From Candidatus Gastranaerophilales bacterium (GTDB taxonomy: Bacteria; Cyanobacteriota; Vampirovibrionia; Gastranaerophilales; Gastranaerophilaceae): a DNA stretch of 64,000 nt. This document shows positions 16,056 through 24,329 of this stretch, piece by piece; within the stretch, counting starts at the first letter, position 1, and the number at the start of each line of letters is the position of its first letter. The stretch spans positions 1 to 64,000 of the forward strand of contig CALUYZ010000008.1 of the NCBI GenBank assembly GCA_944325175.1. The letters run 5' to 3'. Under the pieces are notes generated by a model. The model worked only from the letters and a program-made list of their open reading frames with translations, was not told the origin of the DNA and made no database searches. The position numbers and the translations under genes are program-made.

Positions 16056-17267
16056 TTAATTTCCTTCATACCATTCAACATTTCTTGTTGCGTACATAAT
16101 AACGGCAATTATTATAAATAAAATAAAGCTTCCGATTAAAAGTGAAAAGTCTTGAATTACAAGCAATGTATATAAAAATGTATATAGCAAAAGCATTGCA
16201 AGAGTTATTAAAATGGTAAATTTAGAGTTTTGTTTTTTTGTTAACACAAAATAAGTATAAGAAGAAATAAGCCCCACCGTAAATAAAACAGCAAGAATAT
16301 AAGCAAAAATAAACGGAATAAATTCTGAAATTGATGTCAGCAAAAGGTAAAATATTAACAAAGCACCACCAATTAACATATATTGTATGGGGTGAATGGG
16401 TGTATTTTTCTTTTGTGTAATTTCAAAAACATAATATGCAACAAAGGTTAAAAGTAAAAACAAAAAGGCATATTTAACAGACCTTAAAGCCATTCTGTAA
16501 TTATCAACAGGCGTTAGTAAAGAAACCGTTGCCCTTGTGCCAGATGAATATTCGCCCGATTTAACCGTTGCAATTTTTGGAATTGACCATTCGGCGGTAA
16601 AATCTTTATTTGTAACGGAACGATTTTGAGGTAAAAAATCGCCTTCAAAGCTTGGGTCTTTCCAATTTCCGCTGATTAAAATTTTGCTTATCGTTCCTTT
16701 AGGCTCAACCGATAATAGATTTAAACCTCTTAATTTATACATTATTTCAAAAGGAATTATATTTGAATTTGTTGTTAATATTTTTTTATAATTATTGTCA
16801 TCAACTATTTTAAAAGCTTCGTTGCCAATTTTAAATTTAGGGGCTTCAACAAACCCTTTTGTATCAGAAACATCAAAAGACAGTTCTGATTTTATATTTT
16901 TAATTGAACCGTAAGGATTTTTAAAATGCCCCTTAATTAAAACGTCTGCTATATAAACAGGAACTTTAAAAATTCCTTTTTTCCTGATTTCTGTATTTAT
17001 TTTTACTTTAATATCATAATTTCCAAGTTCTAATTCCTGCTTTGGGTTTTTCTTGTCTTTTCCTATTGTTAAAAGCATTTTAGGGGCGCTTAAAACTTGA
17101 ACGCCTGCCCAAGATTTTTCAACATTTTGAACGGCTTCATTTTTATATGATTCTCTATCGTTAATAACTCCAAACAAAAAAGCCATGGGAATTAACAGAA
17201 TAATTAACGACAGCAAAATTACATAGAATTTTTTCAATTTTGTGTTCATAACTTTGCCTTCTGCCAT
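16056..17267 (-). CDS. creD: inner-membrane protein CreD family
   Basis: The 403-residue protein has one N-terminal helix (VILLSLIILLIPMAFLFGV), a large extracytoplasmic domain of ~220 residues containing GDFLPQNRSV and FTAEWSIP, and then five to six C-terminal helices. NTPIHPIQYMLIGGALLIFY and the closing MYATRNVEWY are typical of CreD/Cet inner-membrane proteins, linked elsewhere to envelope stress and beta-lactam or colicin tolerance. The start is placed after AAGGAGTTTTTT. No creBC two-component genes are adjacent. Confidence 0.85.
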   Translation of the reverse strand: MAEGKVMNTKLKKFYVILLSLIILLIPMAFLFGVINDRESYKNEAVQNVEKSWAGVQVLSAPKMLLTIGKDKKNPKQELELGNYDIKVKINTEIRKKGIFKVPVYIADVLIKGHFKNPYGSIKNIKSELSFDVSDTKGFVEAPKFKIGNEAFKIVDDNNYKKILTTNSNIIPFEIMYKLRGLNLLSVEPKGTISKILISGNWKDPSFEGDFLPQNRSVTNKDFTAEWSIPKIATVKSGEYSSGTRATVSLLTPVDNYRMALRSVKYAFLFLLLTFVAYYVFEITQKKNTPIHPIQYMLIGGALLIFYLLLTSISEFIPFIFAYILAVLFTVGLISSYTYFVLTKKQNSKFTILITLAMLLLYTFLYTLLVIQDFSLLIGSFILFIIIAVIMYATRNVEWYEGN

Positions 17268-17337
17268 AAAAAACTCCTTATAAATTAATATATTAATTTT
17301 ACCTTGTTTGGCAAAATCAGCAAGGGTATATTATGTT

Positions 17338-17598
17338 TTATAAATTCAAATTTAAACATTCAATAAAATTTTTAATACATTCCATAGAAAGGCTGTAATA
17401 AACATTTAGCCCGTTTTTTCTGTCTTTTAAAATTCCCGCTTCTTTTAATTTAATTAAGCTTTTTGAAATGTGGGCTTGCTCATATTTTTTTAATTTATCA
17501 ATAATTTCGCAAACGCATTTTTCGCCGTCAAGTAAACATTCCAAAACTTCTAACCTCACAGGGTTTGAAAGCGCTTTAAATATTTTTGCTTTAGTTTA
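17338..17598 (-). pseudogene. ArsR-family repressor, 5' end truncated
   Basis: The readable protein is KIFKALSNPVRLEVLECLL, then GEKCVCEI (an ArsR-type Cys-x-Cys metal motif), then the winged HTH with HISKSLIKLKEAGIL. The frame can be followed upstream only to TKAKIFK, where a stop occurs at 17596-17598; no ATG, GTG or TTG precedes the conserved first helix. A GTG at 17557-17559 would give 73 residues but drops helix 1. The 5' end abuts a broken permease on the other strand, as if a divergent promoter region was deleted. It could still make a short product from the GTG. Confidence 0.65.
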
Positions 17599-17600
17599 TA

Positions 17601-18100
17601 GCACACCTTATGGCATCCGTTTTTGGGGCAATAACGCCTTTTTTGTTCTTGCTCTTGTAAAAAAGAATTTTAACAATAAATCAAGAATTAAAAATGCCTT
17701 TTTATACACCAAAGATTTAATGCAAAAAATATGGCTTTTTGTTTTATTTGGAGTTTTTGTAGGGGCATTTTTACATGGCTACATTCCAAAAGAATTTTTT
17801 ATAACATATATGGGAGATAACAACATTTTTGCGGTTCCTATGGCTGTTATTGTCGGAATTCCACTATATGCAGATGCAACAACAATTATCCCCATTGCAG
17901 AAGTTTTAATTCAAAAAGGAGCAGCAACAGGCACAGTTTTAGTTTTCATGATGGCCGTTGTTTGCCTTTCTTTGCCCGAAATGATTATTTTATCAAGAGT
18001 AATGAAAAAAGAACTGATTATAAGATATGTGATTTTTATGTTTATAACCTTTACTTTAGTTGGGTATTTTTATAATTTCATTTTGCAATTTTTTAAATAA
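17601..18100 (+). pseudogene. YraQ/ArsP-type permease remnant (frameshift and deletion)
   Basis: Three frames of one protein are pieced together. From 17610 the frame reads MASVFGAITPF. After a six-T run (17639-17644) the motif FCSCSC continues only if one T is removed; FCSCS is the signature of the DUF318/YraQ permease N-terminal half. The C-terminal half then follows in a third frame from about 17657, with HGYIPKEFF, AVPMAVIVGIPLYADATTI and VCLSLPEMIILSRVM and four helices. Roughly 100 or more residues between the halves are missing. The related intact proteins export or import arsenicals or other metal(loid)s, matching the adjacent ArsR remnant. Confidence 0.75.
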
Positions 18101-18172
18101 AATATCTTAATTTTTTGCTTAAAATTCCATAATATAAGGCTTCCATTTATGGTAATATGATATATTTAATTT

Positions 18173-18619
18173 ATGCAAATAAAAGAAATAAATACAAATA
18201 AGACTAATTACATTGATATTTTATTAATCGGCGACGAAGACAAAAACATGATTAATAAATATATAGAGCAATCGAAAATTTTTGCTTTATACGAAGAAAA
18301 TATTTTGACATCAATATGCGCCATTATAAAAGTAAATAATGATACGATCGAAATAAAAAATCTTGCAACATATCCTAAATATCAAAATAAAGGCTATGCA
18401 ACAATATTAATTAATTTTATATGCAAAAAATATAAAACTGAATTCAAACATTTAATTCTTGGAACCGGAGAAAATGACAAAATTTTAAATTTCTACAAAA
18501 AGCGCGGTTTTAAAGAAACGCACAGAATAAAAAATTTCTTTACAGATAACTACAAACATCCGATTTTTGAAAACGGAAAACAATTAACAGATATGATTTA
18601 CTTAAAAAAACTTTTATAA
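18173..18619 (+). CDS. GNAT-family N-acetyltransferase
   Basis: The 148-residue protein has the GNAT fold. IKNLATYPKYQNKGYATILINFI is motif A, with the acetyl-CoA loop QNKGYA; motif B is LGTGENDKILNFYKKRGFKE. The acceptor is unknown; the small size suggests a metabolite or peptide N-acetyltransferase. TATGATATATT precedes the ATG by 6 nt with no Shine-Dalgarno, so it is a leaderless-type start. It stands alone downstream of the decayed arsR/permease locus and ends before a strong terminator. Confidence 0.85.
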   Translation: MQIKEINTNKTNYIDILLIGDEDKNMINKYIEQSKIFALYEENILTSICAIIKVNNDTIEIKNLATYPKYQNKGYATILINFICKKYKTEFKHLILGTGENDKILNFYKKRGFKETHRIKNFFTDNYKHPIFENGKQLTDMIYLKKLL

Positions 18620-18704
18620 CACTCAAAGTGTAAAAAATTCAGAATTACCCATTTCAAATAATAGATAATCAAACCTCACACTTCAAGCAAAAGTTTTTTG
18701 CATT

Positions 18705-18739
18705 AAAAAAGAGGCTTTTAAATTTTAGCCTCTTTTTTT
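18705..18739. terminator. bidirectional terminator after the GNAT gene and tRNA-Ile
   Basis: AAAAAAGAGGCT and AGCCTCTTTTTT form a long stem separated by an AT loop. It can terminate the plus-strand acetyltransferase and the minus-strand tRNA-Ile, whose 3' end is 4 nt away. Confidence 0.85.
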
Positions 18740-18742
18740 AAA

Positions 18743-18819
18743 TGGTGGGCCATCTTGGACTCGAACCAAGGACCTCACCCTTATCAGGGGTGCGCTCTAG
18801 CCACCTGAGCTAATAGCCC
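18743..18819 (-). tRNA. tRNA-Ile (GAT), CCA encoded
   Basis: Read on the minus strand, 77 nt fold as a tRNA. The acceptor GGGCTAT pairs with ATGGCCC, the D arm is AGCTCAGGTGGCTAGAGC, the anticodon loop is CTGATAA with GAT, and the T arm is CTTGG-TTCGAGT-CCAAG. The 3' CCA is encoded. The first 17 nt and the upstream region are repeated about 180 bp further upstream (see repeat at 18803-18863). Confidence 0.95.
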
Positions 18820-18863
18820 ATTTATAGGTTTTAAGTTATCATAAACTTATTAAATTATCAAGT
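18803..18863. repeat. 61-bp direct repeat, copy 1 (tRNA-Ile 5' end and promoter side)
   Basis: ACCTGAGCTAATAGCCCATT and the following AT-rich 41 bp, ending ATTATCAAGT, are identical to 18980-19040. This copy contains the first 17 nt of tRNA-Ile and its upstream region. Confidence 0.9.
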
Positions 18864-18864
18864 T

Positions 18865-18979
18865 GTTTGGTTTCTACCGAGCGCATTTTTTGATATACGG
18901 CTCAGTCAAACCTACGGTTTTCCATTCGCCTGCTCCATTTAAAAACTTGCCATTTAGGCAACTTTTGAAACGGAGTCCT
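18865..18979. other. hairpin-rich, GC-enriched insert between the two 61-bp repeats
   Basis: About 115 bp without a gene, richer in G+C than its surroundings. It contains short hairpins AAACC-TAC-GGTTT and TTGCC-ATTTA-GGCAA. The style, including the CCTACGG string, recalls the insert between nusG and rplK at about 33 kb. No second tRNA can be folded from it. Confidence 0.45.
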
Positions 18980-19040
18980 ACCTGAGCTAATAGCCCATTT
19001 ATAGGTTTTAAGTTATCATAAACTTATTAAATTATCAAGT
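18980..19040. repeat. 61-bp direct repeat, copy 2 (orphan tRNA-Ile 5' end)
   Basis: An exact second copy of 18803-18863. On the minus strand it gives a promoter-like region followed by GGGCTATTAGCTCAGGT, the first 17 nt of tRNA-Ile, but the sequence then departs from a tRNA. The rest of the gap to argS (19041-19161) shows no gene. Confidence 0.9.
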
Positions 19041-19161
19041 CGGATTTTGAGTGTGTTTAAGCTCTCTCTAAGCTCTCAAACTGTGGTTCAATTACCGTAA
19101 TTAAGGTTACCATGGACAAAATTTAAAATCAAGTTTTTATTTTAAAATTGTCAAAATAAAA

Positions 19162-20865
19162 TTACATTCTATCGGGTGCTTCAATTCGAATTAAATTGAA
19201 AGCTTGAGCTAAGATAACTTTAACTGCATAGATAATTAAAAGCCTCATTTTGCTAAGTTCGACATCATCTGTTAAAACTCTTGCAAAATTGTAGAAGTGA
19301 TGAAGGTCATAAGCCAATTCTTGAATATATTTGCATATCATATAAGGTGCTCTTAGCCTTGAAGCAGCTTCGATTGCAGCTTTAAATTCTTCAAGTTTCA
19401 GAATTAATTTTTTTGTAGCACTGTTTGCTTTTTCATCGTTTTCATAAAGCTTTGAAATTTTATGAGCTTTTAAGAGTTCATCAAGTTCATCTTCTTTCAT
19501 AAAAGCAGGCGATTTTTCTTTGGTTTCAATATCAATTTTTTCTTCAACCGCTTTTCTTAAAATGGAAGCGCACCTTGCATGGGCATATTGAGCATAGAAA
19601 ACAGGGTTTTGGTCACTCTTTGTTTTTGCAAGTTCAACATCAAAATCAAGAGTTGTATCAATAGAGCGCATTAACATCCAATATCTTGTAGCATCAACGC
19701 CCACTTCATCAACAAGTTCATCCAAAGTAACCATTTTTTTGCGCTTGCCCATTCTGACTGCTTCGCCGTTTTCAATTATATTAACTAACTGCCCCAATAA
19801 AACTTCAAGTTTTCTGCTGTCATAACCCAAAGCATCGATTGCGGCTTTCATTCTTGGAATATAACCGTGGTGGTCTGCCCCCCAAATATTGATTAAAAGG
19901 TCAAAACCTCTATCAAGCTTATTTTTATGATAAGCAATGTCTGCTGTTAAATATGTATTTGTACCGTCTGATTTTTTTAATACTCTGTCTTGAGAATCGG
20001 TGTAATCTGTTGATTTGAACCAAATTGCGCCGTCTTTTTCATAAAGTTTGCCTGAATTTTTAAGCGCATTCACACATTTTTCAACTTCGCCGTCTTTATA
20101 AAGAGTGGTTTCAGAGAAAAAGAGGTCAAAATCTGTTTTGAATTTTTTCAAAAGCTCTTTCTGCAAATTCAGCATGTCTTGTTTTGCAAAATCTGCATAA
20201 GATAAGCCTTTGTTATCTTGAATATATTTTTTGGCGCAGGGAATTAAATATTCACCCCTATAAAGGTCTTTATTTTCTTCACTTTCCCAATCAATAACAT
20301 CTCCTTGAAGCTCTTTTACTCTTAATTCAAGTGATTTTGCAAGCCTTTGGATTTGATTTCCCGCATCATTTATATAAAATTCCTGAAAAACATCATAGCC
20401 TGTATATTTCATGATTTCAGCCAAAGCGGAACCAATCGCAGCCCAGCGCCCATGACCTATATGAAATGGGCCTGTCGGGTTAGCGGAAACATATTCTATG
20501 TTTACTTTCTTTCCTTTTCCTAAATCAATTTTTCCGAAATTTTCTTTCTTTTCAAGAATTTCATCCAAAATATTAAATAAAAATTTTTCTTGCAATTTAA
20601 AGTTAATAAAGCCGTTTATGATATTAATATCAAAGTTTTCTTTTTCAATATATTCAGCTAAAGTGTTTGCAATTAAAGGGGGTGCCATTTTAGCGTATCT
20701 TGAAAGCGATGCAACATTTATTGCATAATCGCCAAACTCAAGGTTTTTTGGCGTTTCGCACATAAAAGAAAGTTCAACATCACAAAGCCCCGTTAATTTT
20801 CCATCCAAAGATGCCTTCTTAACAGCTTCAATAACTTTATTTTCAAAAAATTCTTTTATCATCAT
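19162..20865 (-). CDS. argS: arginyl-tRNA synthetase
   Basis: The 567-residue class-I synthetase attaches arginine to tRNA-Arg in the cytoplasm. Visible are the N-terminal add-1 domain, the HIGH signature ANPTGPFHIGHGRW, LTADIAYHKNKLDRG, GADHHGYIPRM, and RMGKRKKMVTLDELV in place of KMSKS, as is usual in ArgRS. The C-terminal DALR anticodon-binding domain ends FNLIRIEAPDRM. It follows gatA by 15 nt on the same strand and is probably co-transcribed. The start may be either of two adjacent Met codons. Confidence 0.97.
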   Translation of the reverse strand: MMIKEFFENKVIEAVKKASLDGKLTGLCDVELSFMCETPKNLEFGDYAINVASLSRYAKMAPPLIANTLAEYIEKENFDINIINGFINFKLQEKFLFNILDEILEKKENFGKIDLGKGKKVNIEYVSANPTGPFHIGHGRWAAIGSALAEIMKYTGYDVFQEFYINDAGNQIQRLAKSLELRVKELQGDVIDWESEENKDLYRGEYLIPCAKKYIQDNKGLSYADFAKQDMLNLQKELLKKFKTDFDLFFSETTLYKDGEVEKCVNALKNSGKLYEKDGAIWFKSTDYTDSQDRVLKKSDGTNTYLTADIAYHKNKLDRGFDLLINIWGADHHGYIPRMKAAIDALGYDSRKLEVLLGQLVNIIENGEAVRMGKRKKMVTLDELVDEVGVDATRYWMLMRSIDTTLDFDVELAKTKSDQNPVFYAQYAHARCASILRKAVEEKIDIETKEKSPAFMKEDELDELLKAHKISKLYENDEKANSATKKLILKLEEFKAAIEAASRLRAPYMICKYIQELAYDLHHFYNFARVLTDDVELSKMRLLIIYAVKVILAQAFNLIRIEAPDRM

Positions 20866-20880
20866 TTTTGGTTTTAATTC

Positions 20881-22341
20881 CTATAAATTTGCAAGTTGTT
20901 TATTGTAATCTGTTTCTCTTTCAAAATTATATGCAGTTTGTAATAACAAATTATCTTTCATACAATCTGTAATTAAATGCAAGCCAATCGGCATGCCGGA
21001 TTTATCAAACCCTGCGGGAATACTTATTGCAGGCGAACCGATTAAGTTAGCGCAAATTGTTCCAACGTCTGTTAAATACATTTTGATTGGGTCATCGTTT
21101 CTGGAACCCATTTCAAAAGCGGTATTAGGGCATGTTGGTGAAACTAAAACATCAACTTCTTTGAATACTTTGTCAAAGTCTTCTTTAACAAGGCGGCGCA
21201 TTTGTTGTGCTTTTTTATAATATGCATCATAATAACCGCTTGAAAGTGCGTAAGTTCCAAGCATTATACGCCTTTTAACTTCATCGCCGAAGCCTTCCTG
21301 GCGTGTTCTTGTGTACATATCCATTAAGTTTTCTGCATTTTTAGCACGGTAACCGTATTTAACACCGTCAAACCTAGCTAAGTTTGAGCTTGCTTCCGCT
21401 GTTGCAACAATGTAATAAATGCCGATTGAATGTTTTAATAAAGGAAGTGAAACTTCTTTAATTTCACAACCCATTTTTTCATAAACTTTAACAGCATTAA
21501 TAACTGCATTTTTAACATCTTCATCAACATCATCTGTTAATAATTCTTTAATAACGCCAATTTTTAAGCCCTTAATATCATTTTTTAATGTTGTTATCGG
21601 GTTTTCAACAGGCAAATTAAGAGATGTTGAATCTTTTTTGTCGTTTCCTGAAATTGCATAATACAAGTTTGCAACGTCTTCAACGCATCTGCCAAACGGG
21701 CCGATTTGATCCAGTGATGAAGCAAAAGCAATTAAACCATATCTTGAAACCCTGCCATAAGTAGGTTTAAAGCCTGTTATACCGCAAAAACTTGCAGGAA
21801 GCCTGATTGAGCCCCCTGTATCAGACCCTAATGCAAGGTATGATTCCAAAGCAGCAACGCTTGCTGCCGAACCGCCTGATGAACCCCCCGGAACTTTATT
21901 TAAGTCATAAGGGTTATGCACCTTTTTGAATGCTGAATTTTCATTGCTTGAACCCATTGCAAATTCATCAAGGTTTGTTTTTCCAATAACCGGAATTAAA
22001 TTTTCTTTTAATTTAATTGAAACAGTTGCATCAAAAGGAGAAACGAAATTTTCCAAAATTTTGCTTGATGCGGTTGTCCTATATCCTTTTAAATTAATAT
22101 TATCTTTTAAAGCCAAAGGAATACCTGCTAAAGTTGGCAATTCTTCATTGTTTTTAATTTTTTCATCAACTTTTTTTGCTGTTTCAATAGCACTTTCTTT
22201 TGTTAATGAATTAAAAGCGCCGATTTTATCTTCAACGGCATCAACTCTTTTATATGTGTCTTCAACTAATTCAACTGCTGAAACTTCTTTATTTAAAAGC
22301 ATTTTTCTAATTTCAACAGCCGTTTTTTTCAATAATTCCAT
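20881..22341 (-). CDS. gatA: Asp/Glu-tRNA amidotransferase subunit A
   Basis: The 486-residue amidase subunit of GatCAB releases ammonia from glutamine to convert Glu-tRNA(Gln) or Asp-tRNA(Asn) to the amide form. The Ser-cisSer-Lys triad is visible in ALKDNI, GGSSGGSAASVAA and LGSDTGGSIRLPASFCG. The start follows GGAG. argS lies 15 nt downstream. gatB and gatC are not in the window. It is divergent from yraN with a 43-nt gap. Confidence 0.97.
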   Translation of the reverse strand: MELLKKTAVEIRKMLLNKEVSAVELVEDTYKRVDAVEDKIGAFNSLTKESAIETAKKVDEKIKNNEELPTLAGIPLALKDNINLKGYRTTASSKILENFVSPFDATVSIKLKENLIPVIGKTNLDEFAMGSSNENSAFKKVHNPYDLNKVPGGSSGGSAASVAALESYLALGSDTGGSIRLPASFCGITGFKPTYGRVSRYGLIAFASSLDQIGPFGRCVEDVANLYYAISGNDKKDSTSLNLPVENPITTLKNDIKGLKIGVIKELLTDDVDEDVKNAVINAVKVYEKMGCEIKEVSLPLLKHSIGIYYIVATAEASSNLARFDGVKYGYRAKNAENLMDMYTRTRQEGFGDEVKRRIMLGTYALSSGYYDAYYKKAQQMRRLVKEDFDKVFKEVDVLVSPTCPNTAFEMGSRNDDPIKMYLTDVGTICANLIGSPAISIPAGFDKSGMPIGLHLITDCMKDNLLLQTAYNFERETDYNKQLANL

Positions 22342-22384
22342 ATCTTATAGAACTCCAATTAAATATTTTTGCTAAAATTATTTT

Positions 22385-22741
22385 ATGACAAACAAAGAAA
22401 TTGGTAAATACGGGGAAAATTTAGCAAAAAAATACCTTGAAAATTTGGGGTATAAAATTCTTGATATGAATTATAAATATTCAAGATATGGCGAAATAGA
22501 CATTATTGCACTTTATAAAAACGAACTTTGCTTTGTTGAAGTTAAAACAAGAAGAAACGACAAATTCGGAACCCCAATGGAAGCAATTACAAAAGACAAA
22601 TTAAATAAAATTCAAATGAGCGCCATAAGCTATATTCAACAAAAAAAACCAAAATTTGAAAAATACAGAATTGATGCCGTTTCTATCCTTTTAAAAGATA
22701 ATAACGAAGAAATTACCCACATTAAAAACATTGAATTTTAA
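22385..22741 (+). CDS. yraN: UPF0102 (YraN) endonuclease-fold protein
   Basis: The 118-residue protein has the restriction-endonuclease-like YraN pattern: KYGENLAKKYLENLGYKIL, then RYGEIDIIALYKNELCFVEVKTR, with Glu, Asp and E-x-K in order (GEIDII, VEVKTR). Nuclease activity is poorly defined in the family; a role in recombination or DNA repair is often assumed. TTTGCTAAAAT lies 6 nt before the ATG, another leaderless-type start. Confidence 0.9.
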   Translation: MTNKEIGKYGENLAKKYLENLGYKILDMNYKYSRYGEIDIIALYKNELCFVEVKTRRNDKFGTPMEAITKDKLNKIQMSAISYIQQKKPKFEKYRIDAVSILLKDNNEEITHIKNIEF

Positions 22742-22802
22742 ATTAAGCGCAAATAATTTCTATCAGGAGTTTTAACCTAAAAGCACAAATTAAGGAAAAA
22801 CA

Positions 22803-23951
22803 ATGAATATTAACCCGCTGTTTTTAGGTTTTATTCCAAAAGCAAACCACATAAACCAAACAACAAACAATAATTTTTCAACAAATTTGCTAAACGGCAA
22901 TTTTACAAACCTTATGCCACTAAGCAAAGATACCGTTTCTTTTGGCGAAGCCAGAAAAAAAGGAACGCTTTCAAGCAGCAAAAAAGACATAGAGGTTATT
23001 CCTGAAAGAAAAGTTAGAAAATCCAGTTCTTCTGAAAAACAAATTAATCATGCAGAAAGAACTTCATTAAAACTAACTCAAGCCTTATTTAAAGAATCAG
23101 AATACGCTTTTAATAAATTTAAACTTATTTTATCAGATGCTTTTCCTGATGTTACCGTTATAGACATTGATAATGAAAATGCAAAAGATATGATGCTGAG
23201 AGAGCTTACAAACAATCAGGATAAACCGGTTGTTTTAATTACAGCAAGAAGAAAACATCCCGCGTCAATATCAGAAAAAATGGCACAAGGGCATCTTAGA
23301 AGTAAAAAAGCAGCAAGAGAAAACATTCACGATCTTATCGGTGCCAGAATAATTGTTTCAGGCACAAGCACAAAAGAAGGCGAATACGTTCTTGACAGAT
23401 TAACAGAAGCCGTTAAAAAAGGGCGTTTTCAAATCAAACATGTAAAAAATCACCTTCAAGAAAACCCAAGCCTCAATTACGTAACAAGAAAAAGATTGGA
23501 TAAATTTGTTGCAGACAACAGACGAATTAACGGAATATCATCTTGTAAATATACTGACGAACCAAGAGATTCAGGATATTTAGCAATACATCTTATAACA
23601 GATGACATCGAAGACGGATTCTCAGCCGAAATTCAAATAATGGGTCATGATGTCGAAAAATTTAAAGAACTTGAAGACATCTGCTACAAATGCCATGCAG
23701 GCAAAGGTGTTGCCAAAAAATATCAACCTCTTCAAGAGCTTTTTAAACCGCTTCAGCAAAACCCGCAACTAAAAAGCGATTTCATCGAATACACAAAAAG
23801 AGCCTATGCCTACGAACGTCTAAAACCGGACCATGGCGAAAAAGAGCTAATGGAACATCTTAAAATACCAAGCGACCTCAAAATTCCAAAAGAACTCGAT
23901 TTTAATAATCTGGCTAAAATAAAAGCAAGAATAGACAGAACCGCAAAATAA
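22803..23951 (+). CDS. RelA/SpoT-like nucleotidyltransferase-domain protein with lineage N-terminus
   Basis: The 382-residue protein begins MNINPLFLGFIPKANH and contains SKDTVSFGEARKK at residues ~41-53, motifs shared with other unrelated proteins of this window. Residues ~120-300 match a RelA/SpoT synthetase-like domain: HDLIGARIIVSG, SSCKYTDEPRDSGYLAIHL and FSAEIQIMGHDVEK. This suggests a (p)ppGpp synthetase-like or related pyrophosphotransferase activity, though the canonical YQS and EIQIRT residues are altered (YLAIHL, EIQIMG). No HD hydrolase, TGS or ACT domain is present. It precedes the pilin cluster. Confidence 0.7.
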   Translation: MNINPLFLGFIPKANHINQTTNNNFSTNLLNGNFTNLMPLSKDTVSFGEARKKGTLSSSKKDIEVIPERKVRKSSSSEKQINHAERTSLKLTQALFKESEYAFNKFKLILSDAFPDVTVIDIDNENAKDMMLRELTNNQDKPVVLITARRKHPASISEKMAQGHLRSKKAARENIHDLIGARIIVSGTSTKEGEYVLDRLTEAVKKGRFQIKHVKNHLQENPSLNYVTRKRLDKFVADNRRINGISSCKYTDEPRDSGYLAIHLITDDIEDGFSAEIQIMGHDVEKFKELEDICYKCHAGKGVAKKYQPLQELFKPLQQNPQLKSDFIEYTKRAYAYERLKPDHGEKELMEHLKIPSDLKIPKELDFNNLAKIKARIDRTAK

Positions 23952-24031
23952 AACAAACCAAAGAAATTAAACAAAAGCAACCACCAAAACCCACTTGCTT
24001 AATTTTTACATCTTCAATACAAATAAAAAAA

Positions 24032-24201
24032 TGCACCAAAATGAGCAATCTTGGTGCATTTATCTTCTTTTTTTCAATATATCATTGTTTCCACATTAAT
24101 TCAAGAGTGAAAAAGTTTGAATTTTTAATTTCTTTCAAGCTGAAAATAGCTGAATGGCAAGGCTTTTAAAGACTTGCATCAAACTTGCTCAAATTGGTGC
24201 A
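24032..24201 (+). promoter_or_regulatory. pilin 1 leader with TGCACCAA and two competing TTGGTGCA partners
   Basis: TGCACCAA (24032-24039) can pair with TTGGTGCA at 24051-24058 or with an identical TTGGTGCA at 24194-24201. The proximal hairpin is followed by a T-rich stretch (TTTATCTTCTTTTTTT) and could act as a terminator. The same three elements recur before pilin 2 at 25496-25665. The rest of the region 23952-24329 has no gene apart from a mini-ORF of 8 codons at 24222. Confidence 0.5.
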
Positions 24202-24268
24202 AAAGTTGAAAGGATGAATTTATGCCGGAAGTTGAAAGTATGATGAAATAATGACGGTATAAGAATAT

Positions 24269-24285
24269 ATGAAGTGTTACTTCAT
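24269..24285 (+). promoter_or_regulatory. ATGAAGT-GTT-ACTTCAT palindrome before pilin 1
   Basis: A perfect 7-bp-arm inverted repeat lies about 45 nt before the pilin 1 start. A nearly identical element (TGAAGT-ATT-ACTTCA) precedes pilin 3 at 26824-26838. In both genes it is followed by GAAAGGTAATTTTT and ATG. It is probably a regulator site or 5'-UTR hairpin. Confidence 0.5.
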
Positions 24286-24329
24286 TATATATTTATGGTT
24301 TAGTTAATCAAAATAGAAAGGTAATTTTT

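Noticed and set aside
15924-16121. 65-codon Lys-rich open frame after HD paralogue B
   Set aside because: It runs through the bidirectional terminator and into the 3' end of creD on the other strand, with no ribosome site. Composition alone explains it.
18865-19040. A second complete tRNA next to tRNA-Ile
   Set aside because: Only the first 17 nt match a tRNA; no anticodon arm, T arm or acceptor 3' strand can be formed after them.
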